Assembly: GCA_009801085.1 (NCBI GenBank)
Contig: VNWV01000020.1
Coordinates: 186,001 to 250,000 of the forward strand
Length of the DNA: 64,000 nt
Reading direction: 5' to 3'
DNA from: Lasiodiplodia sp. COLG20
Taxonomy: Eukaryota > Ascomycota > Dothideomycetes > Botryosphaeriales > Botryosphaeriaceae
Below, piece after piece: positions 10,705 through 21,019 of this stretch. The notes under the pieces are model-generated. The model was not told where the DNA came from. It made no database searches and saw nothing but the letters and a program-made list of their open reading frames with translations. Position numbers and translations under genes: made by a program. Each line of letters opens with the position of its first letter. Positions within the stretch are counted from its first letter, which is position 1.

Positions 10705-13002
10705 CTACCATACTATCCAATTTACCTCCTCATCTCTCGAAACATAATGGGCAAGTGCTTCCATCGCTCCTAGACTGTGCTTATCCACATAAGGTGATAT
10801 AGTGAAAGACCCAAGCTTGACCAAGGGTCCTCCTAAGAGTTGACCAATCACAACACCTTGCACTTCAATCTCATTCTGTTCCGTTGTCCAAGGAAATTGG
10901 TCCAACCGGTGCTGAGTGGCGACACAATAGATTGGGTATGGAATGCTTCGCACCCAGGCGTGTAAGTTCTCCACGAAATGTCTTTCCGGGACATTGGGTT
11001 TTAATTTAGGGTGTTGAGGGAGAATTAACGCTCCAAAGACCTCTTCGGGGCGTCCAAGTGCTTTTCCCGGAGGAGAGACAATACAAGCCCTCTCAATATG
11101 TACATGACCGGTCGGTGAGTCAATGGTCCACGAGCATAAGGACCGATGATCGGAGCACCGCCCCACGCTGAGTGTGATATTGTTGAAGACATTGCCAAAT
11201 CCAAGCCCAAAAGGGAGGAGCGATCCGCGAGACACATCTGGCTCCAGCTTGTCTCTATCGTCTGGATGTAGAGCGAAATTGGGCAGTTTGGTGAAGCCGC
11301 TGAAAAATTCGCCTGGGTTCTTGCATTTCAGCTCCTTAACGAACGCAAGAGGGTATTTCCCGAGTACAAGTTGGCGGTCGTTGCTCTCCCCAGGTATGTA
11401 CCAATCTGTCACATCCAGCACTGACATGATGGCTTCAGCCCGTCTTTCCGTACAATACCGCCCATCTCCAAATGCAACAATACCCATCCGAGAGATGTTC
11501 AGAAGCTGATTGAAACCTGTGTACATTATAAAATCTCCAAGCTCTTTAAACTGGTAAAGACCCTGATTATTTACCCTCTCGCATCGTTCATTAAACACGG
11601 GTATTTCATTGTCTTCATAAAGGACAAACCGTTCGTGAATGCATAGAAGACCATCAAGAGGCAGTGCAGTTTCCCCATCGATACTTAAAAAGGACCAGTC
11701 TCGAGCGCACAACCACATGTCTGGCCGGAGGCAAACTTCCTGCAGCGTCCACAGAGAGGTAAACCAAGGATTCAAGTCGGAAGGTCGTTGCGGCATGACG
11801 GGTCCAGTGACAAAAAGGTTTGTTGATTTACCAGCAATGTTCTTCCAAGCCTGGTCACGAAGTTCTGATAATGACCGCTGTTCCTCTGACTCTTCTGGGA
11901 CTTGCAGGAATCGGAGGACCATCCACTGCATGATGTTTGATAAGGCATCAAGCTCTTCCACGTCATTGAGCCATACTACGGCACGCTGAGCTGCCCGAAA
12001 TATTTGTCCTTGGCGTGCAATCTCTTGGGCGCCAATGATTGATCCATCTTGTGGGATGCACAGGAGGTCAAACCACACATAAGGAGTTCTCGTTGGCACA
12101 TTGCTAAGCAGGATTGGAAGAGCTTCGACCTCAAACTTCGAGTTACGGGGAATGCTCCATGGCACACCTTCAACCTGTGCTTCGCTGTCAAGTCTCGAAC
12201 GACCCCAAGTATGGCTTATGCATGTATACGATGGAACTCCGGTAAAATCGTCTCTGCATACTGTCTTGCGGTTCGCCACATCCCATAGATAATACGGCAT
12301 ACAGCGTGATTTGTCGCCTAAAGGAGGTAGCCAAGCGCAGCGTTCAAGGGAGGGTCCGTGGTCCAAAGGTAGGGTAGGAGAGGAAATGATGGGATAACCG
12401 CGAGAGGTTTTAATGGAGCCATACGTCATCAATCCCGTACCATGTGTAAAATAGTTCACTGCTGCACGCTGGGTATAAGCAGCAGCAATGGCCTCTTGTC
12501 GAGATTCGTGGAGTTGGGGAAAGTAGAGTCCATCCCTGGACCAACAAAACTCCGCTCTAAAAAGTTTGAGCATTTTCTTGTTGTAATAGCTCTCCTCCAG
12601 TAATGGGCTAGAAAGGGGAATATCCTCTCTTCCCGGAAATGTTCTCGGCGCTAAATGTTTCAAGACGCCCGCAAATCGTTCGCTCCAGTTTGTGCCGACA
12701 AGTTGCTCTAAATCAGCAGCTTGAGGGACGACTTCCAGGATTGCTGATACTGAAATTCTAGTATCCTGGTACGCTGCAGTCCACCAGTCAAATAGAAGGT
12801 GGTACGACATCAGCTGCTCTTCATGGAAGTGCTTTTCCGTTTCGGCCCGATTTGATATTAGGTGGTGATTCAAGAGGTACCAACTGGCGAGTGCTCTTGA
12901 ACTATTATGGTGTCTATCATTGCACGGGTAGATTTCAAAGCTGTTGAGATGCTTCTCAACCACCAATCTCAGCGGCGTCCTTGGTGAATCATTGGTGGTC
13001 AT
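10705..13002 (-). CDS. HET-domain protein, group A (copy A1)
   Basis: Single-exon gene of 765 residues; start context CCAAAATGACC. A helical N-terminal region of about 250 residues contains the group A signature SYHLLFDWW (near residue 66). It is followed by a HET domain at about 257-425: YTCISHTWGR, VWFDLLCIPQ, EIARQGQIFR, VVWLNDV and WFTSLWTLQEVCLRPDMWL. The C-terminal region has a second conserved block (RRAEAIMSVLDVTDWY) shared with the other group A proteins. HET domains in Pezizomycotina trigger growth arrest and cell death after recognition of non-self, usually with a partner locus. No sensor domain (WD40, ankyrin, NACHT) is visible, so the partner is unknown. Confidence 0.9.
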   Translation of the reverse strand: MTTNDSPRTPLRLVVEKHLNSFEIYPCNDRHHNSSRALASWYLLNHHLISNRAETEKHFHEEQLMSYHLLFDWWTAAYQDTRISVSAILEVVPQAADLEQLVGTNWSERFAGVLKHLAPRTFPGREDIPLSSPLLEESYYNKKMLKLFRAEFCWSRDGLYFPQLHESRQEAIAAAYTQRAAVNYFTHGTGLMTYGSIKTSRGYPIISSPTLPLDHGPSLERCAWLPPLGDKSRCMPYYLWDVANRKTVCRDDFTGVPSYTCISHTWGRSRLDSEAQVEGVPWSIPRNSKFEVEALPILLSNVPTRTPYVWFDLLCIPQDGSIIGAQEIARQGQIFRAAQRAVVWLNDVEELDALSNIMQWMVLRFLQVPEESEEQRSLSELRDQAWKNIAGKSTNLFVTGPVMPQRPSDLNPWFTSLWTLQEVCLRPDMWLCARDWSFLSIDGETALPLDGLLCIHERFVLYEDNEIPVFNERCERVNNQGLYQFKELGDFIMYTGFNQLLNISRMGIVAFGDGRYCTERRAEAIMSVLDVTDWYIPGESNDRQLVLGKYPLAFVKELKCKNPGEFFSGFTKLPNFALHPDDRDKLEPDVSRGSLLPFGLGFGNVFNNITLSVGRCSDHRSLCSWTIDSPTGHVHIERACIVSPPGKALGRPEEVFGALILPQHPKLKPNVPERHFVENLHAWVRSIPYPIYCVATQHRLDQFPWTTEQNEIEVQGVVIGQLLGGPLVKLGSFTISPYVDKHSLGAMEALAHYVSRDEEVNWIVW

Positions 13003-14258
13003 TTTGGAGTCTAATAATTCCTTGTTAATCAGAAGACGGCGTAATGAGTCAGTCCTTCAACGCTTACATATTGGTTCATCGAAATTGTTCTGACGGAGTG
13101 GCAGAAAAACCGTGGTGGGCGCGGAGACGGGGACAGCACAGGAGATAGATCTCCACTTAGCAGGTTATGTTCCGCGTCGTATTCTTCGCGTTCTCAGGGT
13201 GAAGTGGTAATAGTGGAGGGAGGGCGTGGTGGAGGTAAGCTTGCTGTAGAAAACGCAATAGTGATAGGACCGATGCACAGACAAAGTGGGGAAGTAATTT
13301 TGCGCTGTCTCATTGCTTTTAAGCAGGACGCCATGTAATATACATGCGCTGAGCACGAGCCAACAGTGGCTGCTGCCTGCTTGGGAGGCTTATTTCGAGC
13401 GCTTTGTAGATGCTTAGGATTGGATGACAGCCGAAGGGCTATCACTGATGCCGAAAGCTGCACATGGCCGAAAGAAACGATGCACGGCTTTAGGTTGGGA
13501 GCGAAAGGCCAATCTCTTGAACTAGGAGGAATAACTGGAGTTTGCTTGCCTTTGTTTGATACAATTAATCTTCACGAACCATTAAGTGTGGTCGAATATC
13601 ACGCGTGCTAAAAAGCTTTACTGGACGAGAATGCGTTTCGTCTTCCCTGTCGGTCGCGGGATAAACGGCCGAACTGTCTCAGCCTTGCCGCGTAGGAACC
13701 AAAGAGTACCTTGCGGCTCCCACGCCTCGCACAAGGCAGACACACTCGCTAAGGGCGCTTAGAGTTAAATTTAGAACCCCTATCTAACGAGTCACCATTC
13801 GCGGACACAAGGCAGATTTGGTCAGCCGCAGCGTAAGCTGCATTCAGCTCATACGACGTTTTACACAGCACGGGGCCAGTACGGATCCTCGTCGCAGGAA
13901 CCGCAACAAGTGGCGTCCCAGCTGGGCTTCGGTGGGTATGTGGCTGGCTGGGGCAGTTTCGCTTCTCCGCCCTTATGTGCTCGTATTCCGTGGCCTTTGC
14001 GAACCGGAAGGCCAAACGGCGGAGAAAGACCAATGAGGCACTTCCGAGATCATCAAGTTGCCTTCATATGAAACCGCAAGTGCATAACCATACACAAGAG
14101 CACGGGGACAAAGATAGCAATCATCCATATACCTTAAAATAGGACGGGCTGAAGCGGGTCTCCAGACTCCAGTAGCAAGGGAAAGCCTCAGTAATTGTTT
14201 TTCAACAACCATACGCCAGTAAACCCAATAAACTATTACCCAGCAGTCTTACAATACC
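13003..14258. other. Intergenic between HET A1 and the HET pseudogene
   Basis: Upstream region of A1 plus unassigned sequence. Only short unconvincing frames; no repeat or RNA gene seen. Confidence 0.5.
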
Positions 14259-15993
14259 TCAAAGAACTCTCCAATTCACCCTTTTACTTTGCAGGAGTGA
14301 TACAGATTCCTGTTCTCGAGCAGTGCCGAGGAAAATTCCAATTTTGATGAAGTCGTGGTGATCACCGGTGACATATACCCGTTCTACTATGACACCATTC
14401 AGATATGTGGAGCCTTTACTCGATAGTAGTAGGGCGTATTTCTCCGATCCCTGCCTGAAAGAACTCATCCACTCATGGAGATCAATCCCCCCACCATCTG
14501 CGAACATTACAAGAAGGTCGCTTTGAAATGTTGCTGGAGGCGTTTCAGATTGCGCAAGAGGTGGCCATGCGGCAATTGCACACGCTTCGTGGATGCGAAC
14601 TGAACCATCGGGGTGGAGAGCCCAAGTCCGGACGCTTGGGTGATCCTCAGTATTGTCCTGCTGTTGCGCCGCAAAAGTCCGTCAGGATGTACCATCAATA
14701 ATAAACGGAAGCATGGTTCCGTACAGTGACGTTCCTTTGATCCTGTCGTTCTCCAGGCTTAAGTGGGAGTCTGGGTGCTCCAGTACACTGCATGTAAAAA
14801 AAAAACTGAGAGCCAAATTTTTCGTAGACCTCATTTACAAAGGAAAAGGGGTATCGCTGCTCAATCAGGCCAAGGTTTTGCTGGCTCGTAGCTGAAGGGG
14901 TTGTGATTTCTTGTTTATTCAGGTACCAGTTTGTGACACCGAGCGCGGACATGATAGCCTTTCCTCGCTGGCCATCCTGGCAGTATCTGCGGTTACCATA
15001 AATCAAAACATGGATTGGAAACAAGTCGAGCAAATCGGCCATAGACGTTATCATCAAGAGTTGACAGAGCTCCTGCACGCTCCGCGGGTACTGGGCGAAT
15101 GCTTCGCGACCAGAGACTCCACCATGAGCTTCCACGCTGACAATGTACCAAAGGGCGATTAAATGATCCAGTGTAATGGAATAGGCGCCCCTTTTGGTCC
15201 CCAGAGGCTCCCAAAACTTGTTGCAAAGAAGGAGATCTGGTCTCATACAAGCTTCTTGGAGAGTCCAGAGTGATGTAAACCAGCCGTCAAGTTCCCAGGT
15301 ATCGTTTACCAATCCTGTCGTGCTACTTGCTCGTACTGCTAAGTCAGCCTCAAAGCCGGTTTCACAGAAGCCGTTATCCACATATGCTTTGAGGTACTTC
15401 AATGGCATCCAGTTGATGGCTGTTATTAAGCCGTCCTAAGAGGGGATTTGATTGAACCACACGGTTGCCCATTTGGCGGAGGAGAATATCGCTGCTTGTC
15501 GGGCAATCTCTCTGGTTTGGCGATCGTTACCATCATGTGGGATGCAGAGAAGGTCCAGCCAAACGTAGCGTGTCTCAAAAGGAACTTTTTCGAGAATGTT
15601 CGGCAGATCTGTAACGTCAAATAAATTGTTTACAGGAACTAGCCATGGTACTCCATCGACTTTGGTATTCTTACCCATGGGAAGATGCCAACGGCCTCAC
15701 GTATGGCTGATGACAAGGTACGAATTAGGGAACTCAAGGGTTCTAGGAGCAGTGGGAAAGGGCAATGAGAGTCGAAGCTTGGTTGCGATGTAATAAAGGC
15801 TGGCGAGACTAAGAGCAAAGTGAGGGGCTCTGTAAGCGCCATATTCCGTAAGTGATTGGGCTGCATAATTAGCCGGATAACGTCTTTTGTCAGGTGACGG
15901 GTTGTTTACGAAACCTGCAGATGTGGGTTCAGCTGCACATGCTTGCATCCGGATTAGCGAAGGGATTAACGCCAAAGGGGAGGCCGCAACCAC
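14259..15993 (-). pseudogene. Broken group A HET gene
   Basis: Clear remnants of the group A HET architecture lie collinearly on the minus strand. From 15,993 downward one frame carries YLVISHT followed directly by a TGA where the paralogs have the Trp of SHTWGR. Beyond the stop it continues with GRWH, VWLDLLCIPH, EIARQAAIFS and TVWFNQIPS, then a second in-frame stop (TAG at about 15,436). It then continues with WFTSLWTLQEACMRPDLLL and KAIMSALGVTNWY. Near 14,700 the homology moves to another frame. That frame ends at 14,259 with VNWRVL, matching the C-termini of intact group A proteins. At least two nonsense changes and one frameshift are visible, and the N-terminal region is mostly missing. 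It may still be transcribed. Confidence 0.8.
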
Positions 15994-16265
15994 TGATCGG
16001 TATCTCCAGCATTTGGCCCCCGCATACCCCCTGCCCTAGTGCAATAGACCTCGATAGTTTTATGGGAAGGATAAGCCACATGCAACGAGAGATATGTGGC
16101 ACATGCTAGTTGTGAAAGGTTGCACGAAACAGCCTGGAATTCTCCGGCCATCGGGGCAAAGGAATTAAATAGCTCACCCTGCCCCACGCCCCGGTACATG
16201 ACCTTCTATCTCGAAAATTCTTCGCCTCGTTACAGCCGTATTGGACCGCGATATTCTGTCGAGCG

Positions 16266-18046
16266 ATGAGCAGCACTATTGCGAAAGATCCAGAAGGCAT
16301 TGGCCAATTTCCGAGACGTCTTCTGCATGTCCCTACATCAACTTCACTGGAATGGCGACCCGGACACTACTATGGCAAATGGCATGAACCACGATACGCT
16401 GTCATCTCCTACACCTGGGGAAGATTTCGCCTCGACACAAAGAACACAAATAATGATCAGAGTCGCACGGCAGTGAAGGGCATATCTGTACACGGAATCC
16501 CGTGGAGCATCCCTCCTATTAGCCCAAGTCACTTCACCGAGAAAGAGTTCTGGGACATCATAAGAGCTGCTGCTGCCCTATCCGACAAGAGGAAGGATGA
16601 AAAGCCAGTCGATTTTGTTTGGCTGGATGTGGCCTGCATTGATCAGCGTCTCGGAAGTCCGGAAGGAAGACTTGAAATCGGCAGGCAAGCAGCCATTTTT
16701 ACAGGGGCCATTCACATGGTAATATGGCTGAATAACCTATCATCTACGTCTTTGAGTAGCTCCCTAAACGTACTTTGGGAGTGCAAAAAAGGTATGACTG
16801 CAGACCACTATTTTTTGGGGCAACCCAGAAAGACTAAAAATCTGTTCCAGAACTCAGAGAACTCACATCCAGCAAAGGGCATGAGCATGGAGGAAGAACC
16901 GCAATGGCTCACACCATGAGCAAGCTCAACACATCACTACACACCCTTTTGGATTCGCCCTGGTTTTCATCATTATGGACGCTACAAGAGGCCTTCATTG
17001 GTGGTGACACCTCCCTGGTAGCTTCGCGTGAAGGTACTATCCAGGATGTCAGATATGCTCTGTTGAAGATTAGCGATGCTTTCGAAGATATCCTCACTTA
17101 CTGTGCATGCCTGAAGTTCGAGGAAGAAGCATCAAAAGATGAAAAAGATGTGGAAGATATCTTACACACTCTTATCACTGAATGTTGTACTGCAATCCGG
17201 AAGAGCGGGATGGTTGAACTCTCCGCTCTCCATGTCATCGCACTATACCTTGCTGCTAAGCATCGCACAGCATCACAGGAAGAAGACTATATTTATGGAA
17301 TCCAGCAAAGTTTCGAAGTCAGACTTGGTAACACAGCAGAAGGCAGCGATCCATCACGGACTTTCAGCCGAGACGATTTGGAGCTCCAACTTGCAGCAAA
17401 AATGTTGAAGCTCTGTCCTATTGAGAGTCAAATGCACGTACACACGGCTCCAGTAGCTCCCGGATCCGGGTCTTATCCAAGGATGTCCTCAGAGCTCCCA
17501 GCATGGATTCCGAACGTTTTTGACAGCAGACAAATGATGTACGTATTTGAATCGGAATGCCAGTTGTCCATCTTAAACGCCGGGAAGACGACTCTGGGGC
17601 ACTTTCGCGGCCTTCAGATACCATTTCAGAGTCTGTATCAAGAGTGGGAACGTATCAACACCGCCCGGGGACTCACGCCAGCGAGCTCATCAGGATCGAG
17701 CGTAAAATCTATCTTCTACTTTGGAATTGACGGTACTGGTTCATTAGCTTCACCAGCTTTCCATCTTCCCGAACACGTCGATCCCAACCAGGCGATGATA
17801 CTGTTTCTTGGTCGAGCTTGGCTTGATCTTTCAGATACGAGGGAAGAAGCAGAAGAACTCGGGGTCGGAATACTGTCGTTGCGCGGAAAGGAGGAATATG
17901 GCAACCATACTTTCTTTCGCCGTCTCGGTTTCTGTATATGGAAGGTAAGATCACAGCAGGATGGCAGAGTCATTCTTCCGAGAAACATGCTGAACCCTTC
18001 AGTCAACGAGGATGGTTGGTGCGCTTGTGAAACATGTTTTGGGTAA
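16266..18046 (+). CDS. HET-domain protein, group B (copy B1)
   Basis: Two exons, 16,266-16,791 and 16,851-18,046, encode 573 residues. The 59-bp phase-1 intron has a GTATGA donor, an AGACTAAAA branch region and a TTCCAG acceptor, and removes a frame change inside the HET domain. The domain starts close to the N-terminus: RRLLHVPTSTS, YAVISYTWGRF (about residue 43), VWLDVACIDQ, EIGRQAAIFTGA, then WFSSLWTLQEAF after the intron. The C-terminal 300 residues carry no recognised domain. The layout matches B2 at 38.5 kb, which shares YTWGRF, ACIDQ and SLWTLQE. It is divergent from the broken HET copy ending at 15,993, with only about 270 bp between them, so the two may have shared a promoter region. 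Confidence 0.87.
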
Positions 18047-18958
18047 GGATAGCTTCATGTCGCTCTTTATTTCTTAATTAACAGGCCTATCTATCGGCAG
18101 ATGTTTTTTTTGAATTCTGAAAATCATAAAACTTATTACAGCAGATGTTGCAAAAGATCCACAGGAGTGTGCAGGCCCGGTAACGCTCTCATTCCGGCGC
18201 GGAGGCTGGGTCGCGCCATGCAGTTTACGACCATTCCACAATTGCACATATTTCACAGTTTTAGTGATCATATTGTCGTAGATTCTGGAGAAATGAGATT
18301 GATTGTCCAGAATATGTGACCTTCATACAGGATTGTCTTTGCCGAGGGGCTATGGGAGGCTGAGGCTGTGTCAAAGCGAAAGCGAAGCCCGGGGGATGAA
18401 GTCTGCCTTGAATCCCGCCACTCTTGATTCGGGATGCTGCTATGCGTTAGATTGAGGAGGCGACTCCATCGTGAACTTGTTTGGCTGCTCGCATGCAGAT
18501 AAAATGCAGCTTCGCCCCGCACCTGCAGCCCCACCAAATCCTCCCACTTTACGTGGTCGTCGCACAATCACTCGCCACCTGCCTGCCGTGAATCTCTCAC
18601 CGGAACCAGCACAGCCCTCTTCCTCCACTTTAAAGCACTGCATAGAAACAGCCACCCCGGCCTCACACTCGTGATCCTTTGATCCGCCTACGCTGCCTGA
18701 ATTCTTGGCGCATGTAAGCACATTTTTGATTCAATCAGCAGATGAAGCTGACCCACAATGGAGAATCTTTCCGACCGCGCACGATAGCCCGTCAGCTTGA
18801 GCAGCTGGCCTGAAACCGGGCGTGCAGGCCTTCGCTCTTACCCCCTGCACCTACAGCGCCGCATATTTCTCTGACTCTCATACGAAATGGCGGGGACACG
18901 CCATACCGCTGGCTTCCAGCCTTTCGCACCATCTTGGAATAAACAGCAAGCGCCGATT
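18047..18958. other. Intergenic upstream of a membrane-protein gene
   Basis: No supported gene. An in-frame upstream ATG at 18,887 belongs to the next gene's frame but is probably not its start. Confidence 0.5.
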
Positions 18959-20281
18959 ATGGACGCATCCTACGATAACGGCTCCGCTGACTCGAGCAAC
19001 AGCGCTGCTTCACAGAACTTGAGCGCGCTCGGGACGCTCATTGGCTACATTGGAGCCGAAGCCGCGACCGTGCATCTGTTCGAGCGGTTACTATGGCCGC
19101 AGAGGTTTTGGAACAACCTCACGCTTCGCAACGCCGCGCTTATGGCTATCTTCATGCCGATGGGCGGTCCTTTGCACAAAGCCGCATTACAAACACTCGA
19201 TGAATTCTTCGCACACGGTCTGTTCAGAGGCGATCGTCAAGGGCATATGCTTGGAACAGCTTTCTTCCGCGATACGACGCTCGGCTATACAGTATGGACA
19301 GATGGTGAAGCAGTCGAGAAGGAGTTTGTCCGGAACGGACTGTGGATTCGAGCTATCGCGCAAATGGACATGCCCAAGCCGAAAGAAGACAAGAGCGTAG
19401 AAGCTGCTACGGCCCCCAAGAGACCTCTTCGAGCAAAGACGTCGCTGAGCCATCTCACTCTCCAAAACAGCGCTGAGGCCAGAACACAACGCCGCCCTGT
19501 CATCGAGAATGATACCGGACCGCCATCTCCATTCGTCTATGCCTGCATCTTCATCTCCGAGCTGACCGGCGTGGCCATGGGAGCCATCGTCGCCTGCTTC
19601 TGGAAATCCGGGATTGCATTCCTGTGGTTCATGCCGTTGATACTGAAGCTCCTGAGCACCTTCTGGGCCATATCCCGGGAGGATCTCGTGCCCCCCGCCG
19701 TATCCCTGCCCGACGAAAAGGCCGCATCCGAGCCAACCAAGATGTTTGAAATCCACCACCCGCACCACGGGCTCTTCGTCATCGAGGGCAAGGAGTCTGT
19801 CGTTCTCCAGTTCTTCCGTCACTACGGGCACCCGGAGCGCAACCGCTCCCGCGAGGTGTTCCAATTCGCCATCATCATCTGCCTCGGCCTGGTATTTCCA
19901 GCCGGCCTCGTCATCTCCGTCATGTGCATGTCCAGCGAAATGCAATACCTCTGGTTTGGTTATCAGCTCTACACGACCTTCACCATGCACATGTATCGCT
20001 ATGCCAACACGCATGCTTGGGGAACTACAGAAGAAGCGGTTGCCGCGGAGCTTGATGGGTGCAGGCGCGAAGGCCGGCCGGAGGTGGTTGACCTACTCGG
20101 CCGCGATGGCTATGCTGTAACTGCAACTCTCTCCACCACGTATTACAATAACCTCAAAGATGCACAAGAGGCTGCAAGGGTGTTGCTCACAAGCCCGAAG
20201 CGGGATCGCTTACAGAGATCAGATTCGGATGTTACAGTTGTTGGAGATTCAGGGCTTGAGAAAGAAGAGCAAATAGGTTGA
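18959..20281 (+). CDS. Multipass membrane protein, unknown family (paralog 1)
   Basis: Single-exon frame, 440 residues from the ATG at 18,959. The frame also has an ATG 24 codons upstream at 18,887. I prefer 18,959 because the paralog at 23.8-25.1 kb begins at the equivalent residue (M-x-x-SY). Conserved N-terminal block: GTLIGYIGAEAATVHLFERL, then WPQR. Two hydrophobic segment pairs lie near the middle (ELTGVAMGAIVACFW, FLWFMPLILKLL) and near the C-terminus (FAIIICLGLVFPAGLVISVM, YLWFGYQLYTTF), giving about four membrane helices. A conserved soluble motif QFFRHYGHPER precedes the last pair. Function unknown. A HET gene lies between this gene and its inverted paralog. Confidence 0.8.
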   Translation: MDASYDNGSADSSNSAASQNLSALGTLIGYIGAEAATVHLFERLLWPQRFWNNLTLRNAALMAIFMPMGGPLHKAALQTLDEFFAHGLFRGDRQGHMLGTAFFRDTTLGYTVWTDGEAVEKEFVRNGLWIRAIAQMDMPKPKEDKSVEAATAPKRPLRAKTSLSHLTLQNSAEARTQRRPVIENDTGPPSPFVYACIFISELTGVAMGAIVACFWKSGIAFLWFMPLILKLLSTFWAISREDLVPPAVSLPDEKAASEPTKMFEIHHPHHGLFVIEGKESVVLQFFRHYGHPERNRSREVFQFAIIICLGLVFPAGLVISVMCMSSEMQYLWFGYQLYTTFTMHMYRYANTHAWGTTEEAVAAELDGCRREGRPEVVDLLGRDGYAVTATLSTTYYNNLKDAQEAARVLLTSPKRDRLQRSDSDVTVVGDSGLEKEEQIG

Positions 20282-21019
20282 CACAAGTAACAGGCAGCTG
20301 CGGGTTCGGGTTCTGAGGTGAAAACATTGATTTCTGTGTTCTTACCGTTGCGGCATCTCACTACTAATTGCATCTATTATTCTCATCAACGACGAGCCAT
20401 TCTTCTTTTGTTGTAAATAGCAGCGGAAATTGAGACACCACGACAAAGGGCCCTTCATTGAGTAGTGAAATCCCACTAAGAGGCCCACGAGCCTTTCCGC
20501 CTCGGATGACTCCGCAGGCCAACCAGGAAGATTTCTTTATCCATCAGCATCTTCTTTATTATTGTATAAATGTTCTACGAGTTCATTTCCAGATCCTTCG
20601 GCGGGAAGGATAATCTGTGAGTGGAGTGGCTTGCACGGTCGGAAGCCAAAGATCTGCTGAACGCTGTAGAAGCGGGTCTCTTCCCTCGTTACCGTTGTTA
20701 CATAGGGTAGAAAAGTTTTCACTCAACTTTATTCTCAAGTTGTGATGTCTATCCCGGAAAATCGAGCTATTTTTGGACAGTGGGGTTTGGCCCTTTTCGG
20801 ATTAGCGCTGATCTGACGCTGAAGTTCAGCCTTGAGCCTGCTGAACACAACCCAACACACAAGACGCTGCCTCCACCACGATCCTGCTCTATACGACCTC
20901 AAAGAAGACATACATATCGCCACTCTACTCGTTCTCGTCATATTGAGGCGGCCTCGCTAATCCAGATACTTGGAGATCCTTAACAGCAAGCCAGCCTGAC
21001 CAAAACCAGTGTACCAGAT
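20282..21019. other. Intergenic, 5' of HET A2
   Basis: No supported gene. A CA-rich leader precedes the HET start. Confidence 0.5.

Noticed and set aside
19187..20014. Minus-strand frame opposite membrane paralog 1
   Set aside because: Shadow frame; the plus strand is conserved with the paralog at 23.8 kb.
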